NCBI GenBank assembly: GCA_964587885.1
Contig: CAZPME010000036.1
Location: forward strand, 1 to 16,107
DNA length: 16,107 nucleotides
Source: UBA60 sp964587885
Lineage (GTDB): Archaea; Thermoplasmatota; Poseidoniia; Poseidoniales; Poseidoniaceae
Direction: 5' to 3'
The notes beneath the pieces are model-generated. The model was given only the letters and a program-made list of their open reading frames with translations, was not told where the DNA came from and searched no databases. Below are positions 8,157 through 15,168 of the stretch, piece after piece. A program made the position numbers and the translations under genes. Position 1 is the stretch's first letter, and each line of letters opens with the position of its first letter.

Positions 8157-9404
8157 TTACTGTGGTTTTTGAGCGGCTTCATACTCGGCAAAAGATGATG
8201 CATATGAAAATTGAACCGCAGCAGTGGTCGATAATTGTACAATCCAACTTATAATGCAGACGAGAATGCCGATTAACCAAAGTCCACAAATGATTAGCGC
8301 ACCAAAGTCACCCAGACCTCCTGATGACGGCTGGTTGATCAAATTGATGATTTGGTACACACAGACTACGACCAAGAGTGGCCAAAACAAACCATAACGG
8401 AAAAATGACTTGAAGGTATTTTCAATGGTAAATTGAAAAACCTCTTCGCCGCGATTGGAGCGCACAATTGCGGTAGAAACCATCGCCAAGACTAGGAATG
8501 TTCCTACCAAACCCAATACCGCAACCATGACTAAGAAAAATCCTTCAGCCTCCGACATCGGCTCCATTGAGGAATTCATGTCATTGGGTTCGGGAGTAGA
8601 ATCCTCACCAACAACTCCGAGCATACTGATTGAAGCGATGTGGACTTCGTAGAATGGCCTACCTGCTGATGAAAGAGGATTCTGGAGAAAGGGCAAACCG
8701 GTAGGGTCATCGCTGGTAGGAGTTAAGGCGATGGCGCGCACATGACTCATGCCATCACGTACTACCCCAAAAGTAGCATAGCCACCACTAGAGGAATTTT
8801 CCTTGTCGAGGCTATGGGCTTCAGTCTCCGCAATATACCACTGTGAGTCAGCTGAATCGGGGTCGGTATCACGAGCCATACCAATCGCGCCATCAACATG
8901 TGATAGATTTTCATTGAATTCAATCGGAATCGTCTCGCCAGTCCCCCCACTCCCACAGGCGAGATTGGTTGCTGGATAAATGCCCAAAGTGGTACATTCT
9001 GGATCGCCAGCTTGGGTGACAAAATCATCTATTACTCGGTGGAAAAAAATGCCGTCATATAAGTCATTTTCAACGTGTTTTATCATGTTGGCAACGGTTA
9101 TCGGCGCCCATTCTTCGAATAACTCAATGACTATTTCTCCTTCTTGCCTACTTTGCAAATGACCAGGAATATAACTCACATTGATGATAATCAAAGGGTC
9201 TCCAAGCCGTGGCGTATCCATCGGACTGCCCTCAAGTTCTGGCCCATCTTCCCACAGAGCAGGGTCGACCTCACGGTTACGCCAATCTCCATCATCAGCA
9301 CTAGCAAACGCTGAATCTGAATCTAGGATTACCGCTAATGAACCGGTAAGGGTCATACACAGCATGAGGGCGACCACTGCCACAACCTTAGCCATCCTGC
9401 GCAT
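8157..9404 (-). CDS. secreted, membrane-anchored cyclophilin-type peptidyl-prolyl isomerase
   Basis: The predicted enzyme catalyses cis-trans isomerisation of Xaa-Pro bonds, helping proteins fold, here outside the membrane. In 415 residues I see an N-terminal hydrophobic segment (about 7-28, signal peptide or anchor) and an acidic linker. A cyclophilin domain spans about 70-262, with F-F-H-R-V at 120-124 (R123 corresponds to the catalytic Arg of cyclophilin A), F-V-T-Q-A-G-D at 128-134, S-Q-W-Y-I at 187-191 and Y-A-T-F-G-V-V at 209-215. Three more hydrophobic helices lie at about 288-313, 337-358 and 367-392. The C-terminal three-helix module is not part of a normal cyclophilin (about 165 residues), and I do not recognise it. 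The chosen ATG follows a weak GGTAGG 7 nt upstream. The open frame extends 60 codons further but loses the signal peptide and runs into the divergent gene. It shares an 87-bp upstream region with the four-helix gene. Confidence 0.88.
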   Translation of the reverse strand: MRRMAKVVAVVALMLCMTLTGSLAVILDSDSAFASADDGDWRNREVDPALWEDGPELEGSPMDTPRLGDPLIIINVSYIPGHLQSRQEGEIVIELFEEWAPITVANMIKHVENDLYDGIFFHRVIDDFVTQAGDPECTTLGIYPATNLACGSGGTGETIPIEFNENLSHVDGAIGMARDTDPDSADSQWYIAETEAHSLDKENSSSGGYATFGVVRDGMSHVRAIALTPTSDDPTGLPFLQNPLSSAGRPFYEVHIASISMLGVVGEDSTPEPNDMNSSMEPMSEAEGFFLVMVAVLGLVGTFLVLAMVSTAIVRSNRGEEVFQFTIENTFKSFFRYGLFWPLLVVVCVYQIINLINQPSSGGLGDFGALIICGLWLIGILVCIISWIVQLSTTAAVQFSYASSFAEYEAAQKPQ

Positions 9405-9491
9405 GACGAGGCCTACCAGCGGGGTTTGAATAAGCGTTCGCCGACAAAAATTGACCTCATGATTCAAAGACATGGTCGAGCAGGCATCACC

Positions 9492-9893
9492 ATGAGCGAA
9501 GAAGCAAACGTAGAAGTCAACCATAATTTTCTCAAATACGCAATGTATTGCAATATTGCAATAATGCTCTTGATAATCAGTCAAGGAATCACTGGTTTGG
9601 GTCGGCTCGGTTATACTTTTGATGGCATGAATTTAGATTCATCTCACAAATACACCGCCCACTTGGGATTGTTGATTACTATCGGCATGCTGGTCTTGGT
9701 CATCATGTCCAAACATGAAGGAAAACTCAAAGGAATGGCGATTGGAATGTTTATGATGTGGTTTGTCCAATTTGGTATTGGAGAAATGCTGGGTAGCATG
9801 CAATGGTTAGGCATGGTTCACGCTCCATTAGCAATGATGATGTTGGCTCATGGAGCAATGATGGGGCAAAAATTCAATCAACTCTCAGACTGA
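9492..9893 (+). CDS. four-helix membrane protein, possibly half-size heme A synthase-like (CtaA) or b-type heme protein
   Basis: The 133-residue protein consists almost entirely of four transmembrane helices, at about 13-35, 52-71, 78-98 and 106-125. Histidines sit at helix ends: H47 and H53 at the start of helix 2 (S-H-K-Y-T-A-H), and H110 and H120 in helix 4 (M-V-H-A-P-L-A, M-L-A-H-G-A). The Q-F-G-I-G-E-M-L-G stretch before helix 4 recalls a CtaA/COX15 half-repeat, where paired histidines ligand heme. Compact four-helix archaeal CtaA proteins are known. The resemblance is a pattern judgment, not a confident homology. A cytochrome b561-like protein or an unrelated small membrane protein is possible. 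The start is uncertain: this ATG has only a weak AGG 7 nt upstream, and an in-frame ATG at 9459 would add 11 residues. The peptidase gene follows after 92 bp on the same strand. Confidence 0.6.
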   Translation: MSEEANVEVNHNFLKYAMYCNIAIMLLIISQGITGLGRLGYTFDGMNLDSSHKYTAHLGLLITIGMLVLVIMSKHEGKLKGMAIGMFMMWFVQFGIGEMLGSMQWLGMVHAPLAMMMLAHGAMMGQKFNQLSD

Positions 9894-9975
9894 GAATATA
9901 GATTCGTATTCAAAACACCACTACAAAGTCTAGCGGGCTATTACAACGTTTCCTTGATGAGGCACGCACCCTTGG

Positions 9976-9980
9976 GGTGA
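9976..9980 (+). promoter_or_regulatory. ribosome binding site GGTGA of the PepX-like hydrolase
   Basis: GGTGA, part of the anti-16S consensus GGAGGTGAT, lies 5 nt before the ATG at 9986. It overlaps an alternative in-frame GTG at 9977, which has no good site of its own, so it favours the ATG. Confidence 0.5.
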
Positions 9981-9985
9981 CGCGA

Positions 9986-11836
9986 ATGGAAGAAGTATTG
10001 GTGGCTGAATTGGCGAAGAGTAGCGATGAAATCGCTGCCAGTGAGCGCCGTGACCTTAATTTAGCAGTCGGAGGAATCGTCGGCGTCATTATCGTGTTCT
10101 CTATATTGGCACTTGTCAATTTAGCACCTAGTGCGACCGAACAATTTTCCGCTGAACTCGACCTAGATGACTGGCGCAATGTACCTCTTCAAGACCGCCA
10201 TTTACTAAACCTCAGTCTCGATACATGGCGCAGTAAATTACCCGAGGCTGGACCGTATGAGATTTTACCGATGAGTGAGCACTACGTACCAGTCTCTCTT
10301 CCTGTCAGCGAGCAAGATGCCGGCTATCCTGAACCACCGGTAATGCACCTAGCACTATGGCTTCCAGATGTTGAAGAAGGGGTGAAAGTGCCGGTTATTG
10401 CTACCGTCCATCCATACTATGATTTCGGCACCGAAATAGATGACTCAAACCCCAATACTGTGCCAGATCTTGGTGTAGGACAATGGATTTTTGAGGAGTT
10501 TATCGCACATGGTTATGCCCTCGCTCAAGTCTCAACTTTCGGTTCAGGCAAGTCCACCCATTGTCAAGATGTCAAAGGACTCGGCGAACAAGTCGGTATC
10601 CAAGCCGCGGTCGAATGGCTCGGCACCCAAAATTGGTCGAACGGTAATGTTGGACTGATGGGCAAGTCATACGCTGGAACTACCAATTGGGAGGCGGCAC
10701 AAAATCCAAGTGAACATCTCAAAACCATCGTGCCAATTTCGGGCAGTATTGGCGTCCAACAAATGTTCTATCGCAACGGCTCGAGCGAGGCTCGAGCGGT
10801 TGGTTACGACCTTGCCTACCAAGGCGCAACCTCGGATTTGACGACCGACGATATGCGAATTTGTAGTGATGATATAATCGGTCCGGCAATGCCAATAACC
10901 ACTTCACTTGCAGCCGAATTCGGTGGTGCTGATTGGTCGGATTACTGGGAAGAGCGCTACCACCTTGGCGATGTTCTCGACAATTACAACGGAAGTGTCT
11001 ACATCGTTTGGGGAATGCAAGATTGGAATGTCGACCCCTACCACGCTTTCCCCGCCTATCAAATGCTACGCGACAAGGGCTTGACCGTTAGAGGAATTAT
11101 GGGTCAATGGGGCCACAATTACCCCGATCAAGGCGAGGTTCACGCTGGCTTGGGCAGCGGGAAAGGTAAGGAAGCCTATGCCAATATGTCGCGTATGGAC
11201 TGGGCGATTGAGTTGTTTAACTGGTTTGAATATTGGCTCAAAGGCGTAGGTGATGAGACCGAATCTTATGTGCAAATGCAAACTCACGATGGACGCTGGC
11301 ATCTTGAAGAAACTTGGCCACCAGAAGATATGACTTGGGAACTTGATAACCTTAATGATTGGTCAGGACAACAAGGAACTGTGAATGCTAATGGAGCATT
11401 ATCATTTGTAAGTCCCCCATTTGAGGACGAAATACATCTGTCAGGATTGCCGACTTTACACCTTGAAGTTCAAACTCTTGGATGTAATGGAGGGCAAATT
11501 TTTGCAACTTTATGGGATGAAACAATCGGTTTGAGACTTGGTCACGCGGTCATGGACCTTCGGTATCGTGATGGCGGTTATGATGCCAAGCCAACCTCAC
11601 CAATCGGATCATACACTATGTTGATGGAATTTAATCCTCTAGATGTCGTTCTTCCTGCAGGACATAGTTTGTCAATAGAATTAACTGATGCTGGAGAAGA
11701 TTATCTGCCTAGTATTTGTGCTGCTACAGGACTTGGGGTTATAGGTGGTACTTTTGGAATGCCATTGATTGAACGACCAGTAGTTCATGAAAATTGGTTT
11801 GAAGTAGCAGCTTACAATGCAAGTACAGGTGAATAG
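9986..11836 (+). CDS. membrane-anchored S15/CocE-family hydrolase, Xaa-Pro dipeptidyl-peptidase (PepX)-like
   Basis: This 616-residue alpha/beta hydrolase has an N-terminal anchor. A charged head (1-25) precedes a single transmembrane helix at about 28-47, so the catalytic part is probably outside the cell. The nucleophile motif G-K-S-Y-A-G holds S228. The acid is in G-M-Q-D-W-N-V (D346). The base is in Q-W-G-H (H377). The G-K-S-Y and D-W-N-V motifs match PepX, which removes X-Pro dipeptides from peptide N-termini. Related enzymes of the same fold hydrolyse esters (cocaine esterase) or beta-lactam acyl esters, so the substrate is uncertain. The C-terminal part, from about 440, has the beta-sandwich character of the S15 C-terminal domain. 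The frame is open upstream to 9902, but only non-standard starts are available there. The receiver-domain gene begins 1 nt after the stop. Confidence 0.85.
   Translation: MEEVLVAELAKSSDEIAASERRDLNLAVGGIVGVIIVFSILALVNLAPSATEQFSAELDLDDWRNVPLQDRHLLNLSLDTWRSKLPEAGPYEILPMSEHYVPVSLPVSEQDAGYPEPPVMHLALWLPDVEEGVKVPVIATVHPYYDFGTEIDDSNPNTVPDLGVGQWIFEEFIAHGYALAQVSTFGSGKSTHCQDVKGLGEQVGIQAAVEWLGTQNWSNGNVGLMGKSYAGTTNWEAAQNPSEHLKTIVPISGSIGVQQMFYRNGSSEARAVGYDLAYQGATSDLTTDDMRICSDDIIGPAMPITTSLAAEFGGADWSDYWEERYHLGDVLDNYNGSVYIVWGMQDWNVDPYHAFPAYQMLRDKGLTVRGIMGQWGHNYPDQGEVHAGLGSGKGKEAYANMSRMDWAIELFNWFEYWLKGVGDETESYVQMQTHDGRWHLEETWPPEDMTWELDNLNDWSGQQGTVNANGALSFVSPPFEDEIHLSGLPTLHLEVQTLGCNGGQIFATLWDETIGLRLGHAVMDLRYRDGGYDAKPTSPIGSYTMLMEFNPLDVVLPAGHSLSIELTDAGEDYLPSICAATGLGVIGGTFGMPLIERPVVHENWFEVAAYNASTGE
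11827..11832 (+). promoter_or_regulatory. ribosome binding site AGGTGA inside the end of the hydrolase gene
   Basis: AGGTGA lies 5 nt before the ATG at 11838, within the last codons of the upstream gene. It fixes the receiver-domain start and points to translational coupling. Confidence 0.65.
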
Positions 11837-11837
11837 A

Positions 11838-12191
11838 ATGAAAGTCCTCGCATTTGAGGACAGTTTCGATATCGCAGCTATGCTGATTTCCGCAGGTATA
11901 GATTTGTCTAATGTCGAATTACAACAATTGTGGACTACTGATGACTACCTCAATCAAATAAAATCTAACTCTCCTGATATTCTTTTACTTGATCATTTCA
12001 TCCCCCCAACCAAGGGCCTAGAGGTCTTACAACATCTCAACCGTGCGGTCGCTGATGGTGATCTCGAGCGTCCCGAAATCATTGTCGGAATGAGTAGCGC
12101 AAGCATGGCTAATGAAAGGATGTTACAATTTGGGGCCGACTACGGAGTAATCAAATTCGACTTGTCCAAACTACCATTTTGGAAAACGTGA
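11838..12191 (+). CDS. stand-alone response-regulator receiver domain (CheY-like)
   Basis: The 117-residue protein is a single REC domain with no output domain. The acidic pair is E8-D9 (A-F-E-D-S). The phospho-acceptor is D52 in I-L-L-L-D-H-F-I-P-P, followed by G60-L-E-V-L. The switch Ser is S86 or S87 in G-M-S-S-A, and the conserved Lys is K106 in V-I-K-F-D. All residues needed for phosphorylation by a histidine kinase are present. No kinase or chemotaxis gene is in the window, so its partner is unknown. It starts 1 nt after the hydrolase stop, with its ribosome site inside that gene, implying one transcript. Its TGA (12189-12191) directly abuts the stop of the convergent gene. Confidence 0.82.
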   Translation: MKVLAFEDSFDIAAMLISAGIDLSNVELQQLWTTDDYLNQIKSNSPDILLLDHFIPPTKGLEVLQHLNRAVADGDLERPEIIVGMSSASMANERMLQFGADYGVIKFDLSKLPFWKT

Positions 12192-12899
12192 TTACTCTTC
12201 AAAGGGCTGCCAATCGTCCTCGCCTTGATCACGATACCACCAGTAACCGTCATCATCCTTCCACCATTCAGTACCATCTTCATCGACACGATAATTCTCA
12301 TCGTCGTCTTCTTGTTCCGCTTGGGCATTAGGGTCGACTAAATCACCTTCGGCGACAATTTCGCGCTTCAAACGCTCTGCATCTTCTTCATCATCAGCGA
12401 ATACCCGATGCTGTGTACGAATGTCGGCTTGATGGTCGCCAGATTGAATCGCCTCTTCAGAATCAGCGTAAAAATCATCGGCCATTCTTGAACGGAATTC
12501 ATCAAATTCTTCTCGCCCAAACGAGCCAGTAAATGCGTCCTCTTTAGGACGCATCAATTCATCGAGATTGACTTTTTTACTTCCCTTAAGGGCTGGAGCA
12601 TCAGGGATATCACCATCATAGAACTCATCGCCATCATCATCAATTTTGGGGAAAGAACGACCTTCGGGGTCAACTTCCTCAATCTCCTCCATCAACAAAT
12701 CATGCTCTTCATCATCGATATTGCCCTCTTCATACTGTCTCTGGACAATTCGGCTAAACTTCTTCAAGGCCCGAGCTAACTCGCGGTCACTATCTCCATT
12801 TTCCTTGACCGTCTTCTCAATTTGCTTGAGAAGGCGCTCATATGGGCTACCGGTAAGCGCACCAAGGAATTTTCCAAACCCACGCTTTTTCTTAGCCAC
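12192..12899 (-). CDS. acidic hypothetical protein with C-terminal tryptophan-rich motif
   Basis: I do not recognise a named family. The 235-residue protein has a basic start (M-A-K-K-K-R). A helical hairpin follows at about 20-76, with Y-E-E-G-N-I-D-D-E-E-H resembling a SHOCT-type short helical module. A very acidic, low-complexity middle (about 80-205) leads to a C-terminal segment with paired tryptophans W212-W213 and W220-W221, then W230, in a repeating D-G-x-x-W-W pattern. No signal peptide or membrane helix is seen, so it is probably cytoplasmic or membrane-associated through its basic end. The start is GTG (12899-12897) after GAGGGG 6 nt upstream. An out-of-frame ATG overlaps it. The gene is divergent from the JAMM gene and abuts the receiver-domain gene at its end. 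The motif suggests protein-protein contact, but that is inference. Confidence 0.75.
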   Translation of the reverse strand: MAKKKRGFGKFLGALTGSPYERLLKQIEKTVKENGDSDRELARALKKFSRIVQRQYEEGNIDDEEHDLLMEEIEEVDPEGRSFPKIDDDGDEFYDGDIPDAPALKGSKKVNLDELMRPKEDAFTGSFGREEFDEFRSRMADDFYADSEEAIQSGDHQADIRTQHRVFADDEEDAERLKREIVAEGDLVDPNAQAEQEDDDENYRVDEDGTEWWKDDDGYWWYRDQGEDDWQPFEE

Positions 12900-12965
12900 A
12901 TCAATCCCCTCACCCTCTGCTTAGTCGCGACCTCTTATCAGCATGACCCTCGCATCGTCACCACA

Positions 12966-12970
12966 AGGGA
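12966..12970 (+). promoter_or_regulatory. ribosome binding site AGGGA of the JAMM protein
   Basis: AGGGA lies 5 nt before the ATG at 12976. An in-frame ATG at 12943 has no such site unless the transcript is leaderless. Confidence 0.45.
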
Positions 12971-12975
12971 AGCCT

Positions 12976-13755
12976 ATGGTTGCTGAATGGTTAGTAACGG
13001 CAATGGCTGATTATAATCGAGCATCATTGGAAAAAAAGCAATCCTATATGGCCATGGTGCAGATGCCTGGACGAGTACTTACCGACTTGATTGATTGGTG
13101 CTTCCAATCATTACCCGATGAAATATTAGTCGGAATTGAAGTCGATAATTCAATCAAACATCGTCAAGAGGTAGATGAATTATTCAGAGGAGATGACCAC
13201 CGATGGGACTTATTCGCTGGCCAAGGCTATGTGATTGGAGAGGCGCATATCGTCAATCGCGGAGATTCTTATTCGGTACATCATCTGCCAGAAGAATGGA
13301 CTGACGGATTATTTCAAGAATCACGTGGCGCGCGTGGGGGAAGATTCACCCACTGGTTACACACCCATCCAAATGCTGCAGCCATTCCTAGTGGTGCCGA
13401 TGCTGATGCCGCCCAAGCGACCGAAGGGGTTGACATGATATTGGGAGTTGAGTTCTCTCCCGAAGGGCCTCTACCTTGGTTCGATGATGTTGAAGGGGTT
13501 CGCAGACCACTAGCCAAAACCGATAGCACTCAAGATGTAACTAGTCTGCCAGACCAGCCTGTTCCTCGCTGGAGGAGCAAGATGTTCGGACGCAGGAATA
13601 ACCGGCCGGTCATCGGTAAGGCACCGACCGGTCACAGCATTCACGGATTGGAATTGATTGCATTCCACCGCACTGGAATAGGTATCAACGTAATACTCGT
13701 CGATGACGAAGGACTTCCATACGGTTGGCCATTCAATACCGATGCAATAGATTAG
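12976..13755 (+). CDS. JAMM/MPN+ (JAB-domain) metalloprotease-like protein
   Basis: JAMM proteins are zinc peptidases that often cleave ubiquitin-like modifiers from targets. In this 259-residue protein the zinc signature is H-T-H-P at 129, 131 and 132, then S139-G-A-D142, which fits H-x-H-P-x(6)-S-x-x-D. The catalytic Glu is probably E49 in L-P-D-E-I-L-V-G, the usual position before the first core strand. The distance from E49 to the first His (80 residues) is longer than usual, so an insertion is present. The C-terminal part (about 180-259) is extra to the core. No signal peptide or membrane helix is seen, so the protein is cytoplasmic. An alternative ATG at 12943 would add 11 residues. The acidic tryptophan-rich gene is divergent from it. 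No ubiquitin-like modifier or E1 is in the window, so desampylation is only a possibility. Confidence 0.72.
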   Translation: MVAEWLVTAMADYNRASLEKKQSYMAMVQMPGRVLTDLIDWCFQSLPDEILVGIEVDNSIKHRQEVDELFRGDDHRWDLFAGQGYVIGEAHIVNRGDSYSVHHLPEEWTDGLFQESRGARGGRFTHWLHTHPNAAAIPSGADADAAQATEGVDMILGVEFSPEGPLPWFDDVEGVRRPLAKTDSTQDVTSLPDQPVPRWRSKMFGRRNNRPVIGKAPTGHSIHGLELIAFHRTGIGINVILVDDEGLPYGWPFNTDAID

Positions 13756-13789
13756 ACAAATGCTTTCGGTAACTCGACTATTCCAAAAC

Positions 13790-14404
13790 TTAGTTTTCGG
13801 GATCTAGGTAATCGCAATTTTTGCCCGACCAATCATAACCGTTCAAGAATGCGATGAGACTTGATAGGCGAGCATGATTCTCACCCAAATCCCCCACTCC
13901 GAGCCGGCTTTGGCTCTGCAGGGTTACTAAGGTTCGATTACCATCACTTTCACACTCGGTATGAGCAAAAATATCGTCGGGGAAAAACCAGAATTCGGTA
14001 TTATCTTGACCGTGAAAGAAAAGCACCTCACCCATTTGTTCAGAATTGCTGCTTAGATGCTTACCTCCTTTTTCATCCTCAAGCCACGTCCATACTACAC
14101 GCCGTGCCTCATCGATAGTGCCTTCGACCAATGGTGGTTCCAAACCATCAGCGCGATATGAAGTGCCATCTGCCGCAACACGAACACAATTTTCACTTCC
14201 CTCCGGACATGATGTCGGCATATTTTCGACATTCGGGGCTGGCGCTGATATCTGAATCAACACGACTAGAACTACCCAAATTGCAAATGTGTATACTGGC
14301 CAACGAACGATTTTCGGCTGGCCACCCCACCTTCGCCTCAGTGAGGCGATTGCTGATTCTGAAAATGAATCTGCATCTGGTTCAGGAGTTATGTCCTCAG
14401 CCAC
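13790..14404 (-). CDS. DUF1499-like protein with N-terminal membrane anchor
   Basis: The 204-residue protein has a cytoplasmic N-terminus, one transmembrane helix at about 35-54, and an outside domain resembling DUF1499. That domain opens with C-P-E-G-S-E-N-C-V (C66, C73) and ends with the family-type block S-R-L-G-V-G-D-L-G-E-N-H at about 166-177. Function in this family is unknown. Two further cysteines, near 151 and 197, could pair with the first two outside the cell. I prefer the GTG at 14404-14402 because AGGTG lies 6 nt before it. A GTG three codons earlier sits immediately after the gpmA stop without a site. The gene is the last of a minus-strand run of three and converges on the JAMM gene with a 34-bp gap. 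Confidence 0.72.
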   Translation of the reverse strand: MAEDITPEPDADSFSESAIASLRRRWGGQPKIVRWPVYTFAIWVVLVVLIQISAPAPNVENMPTSCPEGSENCVRVAADGTSYRADGLEPPLVEGTIDEARRVVWTWLEDEKGGKHLSSNSEQMGEVLFFHGQDNTEFWFFPDDIFAHTECESDGNRTLVTLQSQSRLGVGDLGENHARLSSLIAFLNGYDWSGKNCDYLDPEN

Positions 14405-14410
14405 AAAAAG

Positions 14411-14415
14411 CACCT
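14411..14415 (-). promoter_or_regulatory. ribosome binding site AGGTG overlapping the gpmA stop codon
   Basis: On the minus strand the TAG stop of gpmA supplies the AG of AGGTG, 6 nt before the DUF1499 GTG start. This indicates translational coupling and decides the downstream start. Confidence 0.5.
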
Positions 14416-15112
14416 AAGCACGTGAGATAATACCATTCTCCATGCTGTAGACAATGGGTTTTCCGGTTGGAACCTCAAGCGAGAGAACTTGTTCTCGACT
14501 CATGCCATCAAGATGCATGATAATACTGCGCAAACTATTGCCATGAGCGGCAACAAAAATATTTTTGCCCGCCGACAAAGCAGGTATTATTACATCAGAA
14601 AGGTAGGGAATAGTGCGCGCCGCAGTCATCTCAAGGCTCTCGCCATTAGGAGGTGGAATATCATATGAACGACGCCAAATGTGCACTTGCTCATCGCCAA
14701 ACTTATCACGCGTTGCCTGGTGTTCGAGACCCTGTAAATCACCATACATTCTTTCATTGAGTTGCCAAGAAACATGAACTGGTAATGCTTCATCAGTTGT
14801 TTTTCCCTCGCTTATTTTCTCCCATTCTTTGTGTAGGTTTTCTAGCCTTTCATCGTCCCCTGAATCTTCTGCGAAATTGAATTCAGGCGAACGATTTGAA
14901 TTGTGCCTTGAAAGAGAAAGAAGTGCAGTCATCTGTGCCCGAATCAGAGCTGATGTGTGGATTTCATCTATTGGTAGATCTGCAATCTCGTCGCCTGCGG
15001 CAATCGCCTCTTTGACTCCCAATTCAGAAAGTTCGACGTCCGCCCAACCCGTAAATCGATTTTGAGCGTTCCAAATTGATTGCCCATGGCGCATCAGTAT
15101 CAAATGAGTCAT
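14414..15112 (-). CDS. gpmA: 2,3-bisphosphoglycerate-dependent phosphoglycerate mutase
   Basis: The enzyme interconverts 3- and 2-phosphoglycerate in glycolysis/gluconeogenesis through a phospho-histidine. The 232-residue protein has L-M-R-H-G-Q-S at 6-12 (nucleophile H9), F-T-G-W-A-D-V at 20-26, R58, L-N-E-R-M-Y-G-D-L-Q-G at 118-128 (acid E120), W-R-R at 146-148, P-P-P-N-G-E-S-L at 153-160 and A-A-H-G-N-S-L-R at 188-195 (H190). Compared with the E. coli enzyme (about 250 residues) it has an acidic insertion of about 30 residues around 66-110. It lacks about 25 residues between the W-R-R and E-S-L motifs, the short form seen in many bacteria. Archaea often use the cofactor-independent enzyme instead, so this gene may be of bacterial origin. 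The ATG has AAGGGT upstream. It lies 56 bp after the membrane-protein gene and overlaps the DUF1499 ribosome site. Confidence 0.93.
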   Translation of the reverse strand: MTHLILMRHGQSIWNAQNRFTGWADVELSELGVKEAIAAGDEIADLPIDEIHTSALIRAQMTALLSLSRHNSNRSPEFNFAEDSGDDERLENLHKEWEKISEGKTTDEALPVHVSWQLNERMYGDLQGLEHQATRDKFGDEQVHIWRRSYDIPPPNGESLEMTAARTIPYLSDVIIPALSAGKNIFVAAHGNSLRSIIMHLDGMSREQVLSLEVPTGKPIVYSMENGIISRA

Positions 15113-15168
15113 GATTACCCTTGAGATGACGGCTGGGCCGCCATTTCATCAATGTGTCCCTGTTAATC

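Noticed and set aside
8157..9584. Longer start for the cyclophilin (60 extra codons)
   Set aside because: It would bury the signal peptide and overlap the start of the four-helix membrane protein gene.
15130..15140. Small GC-rich inverted repeat (CGGC-TGG-GCCG) between the membrane-protein gene and gpmA
   Set aside because: The stem is only 4 bp and no T-run follows in the minus direction, so it is not a convincing terminator or operator.
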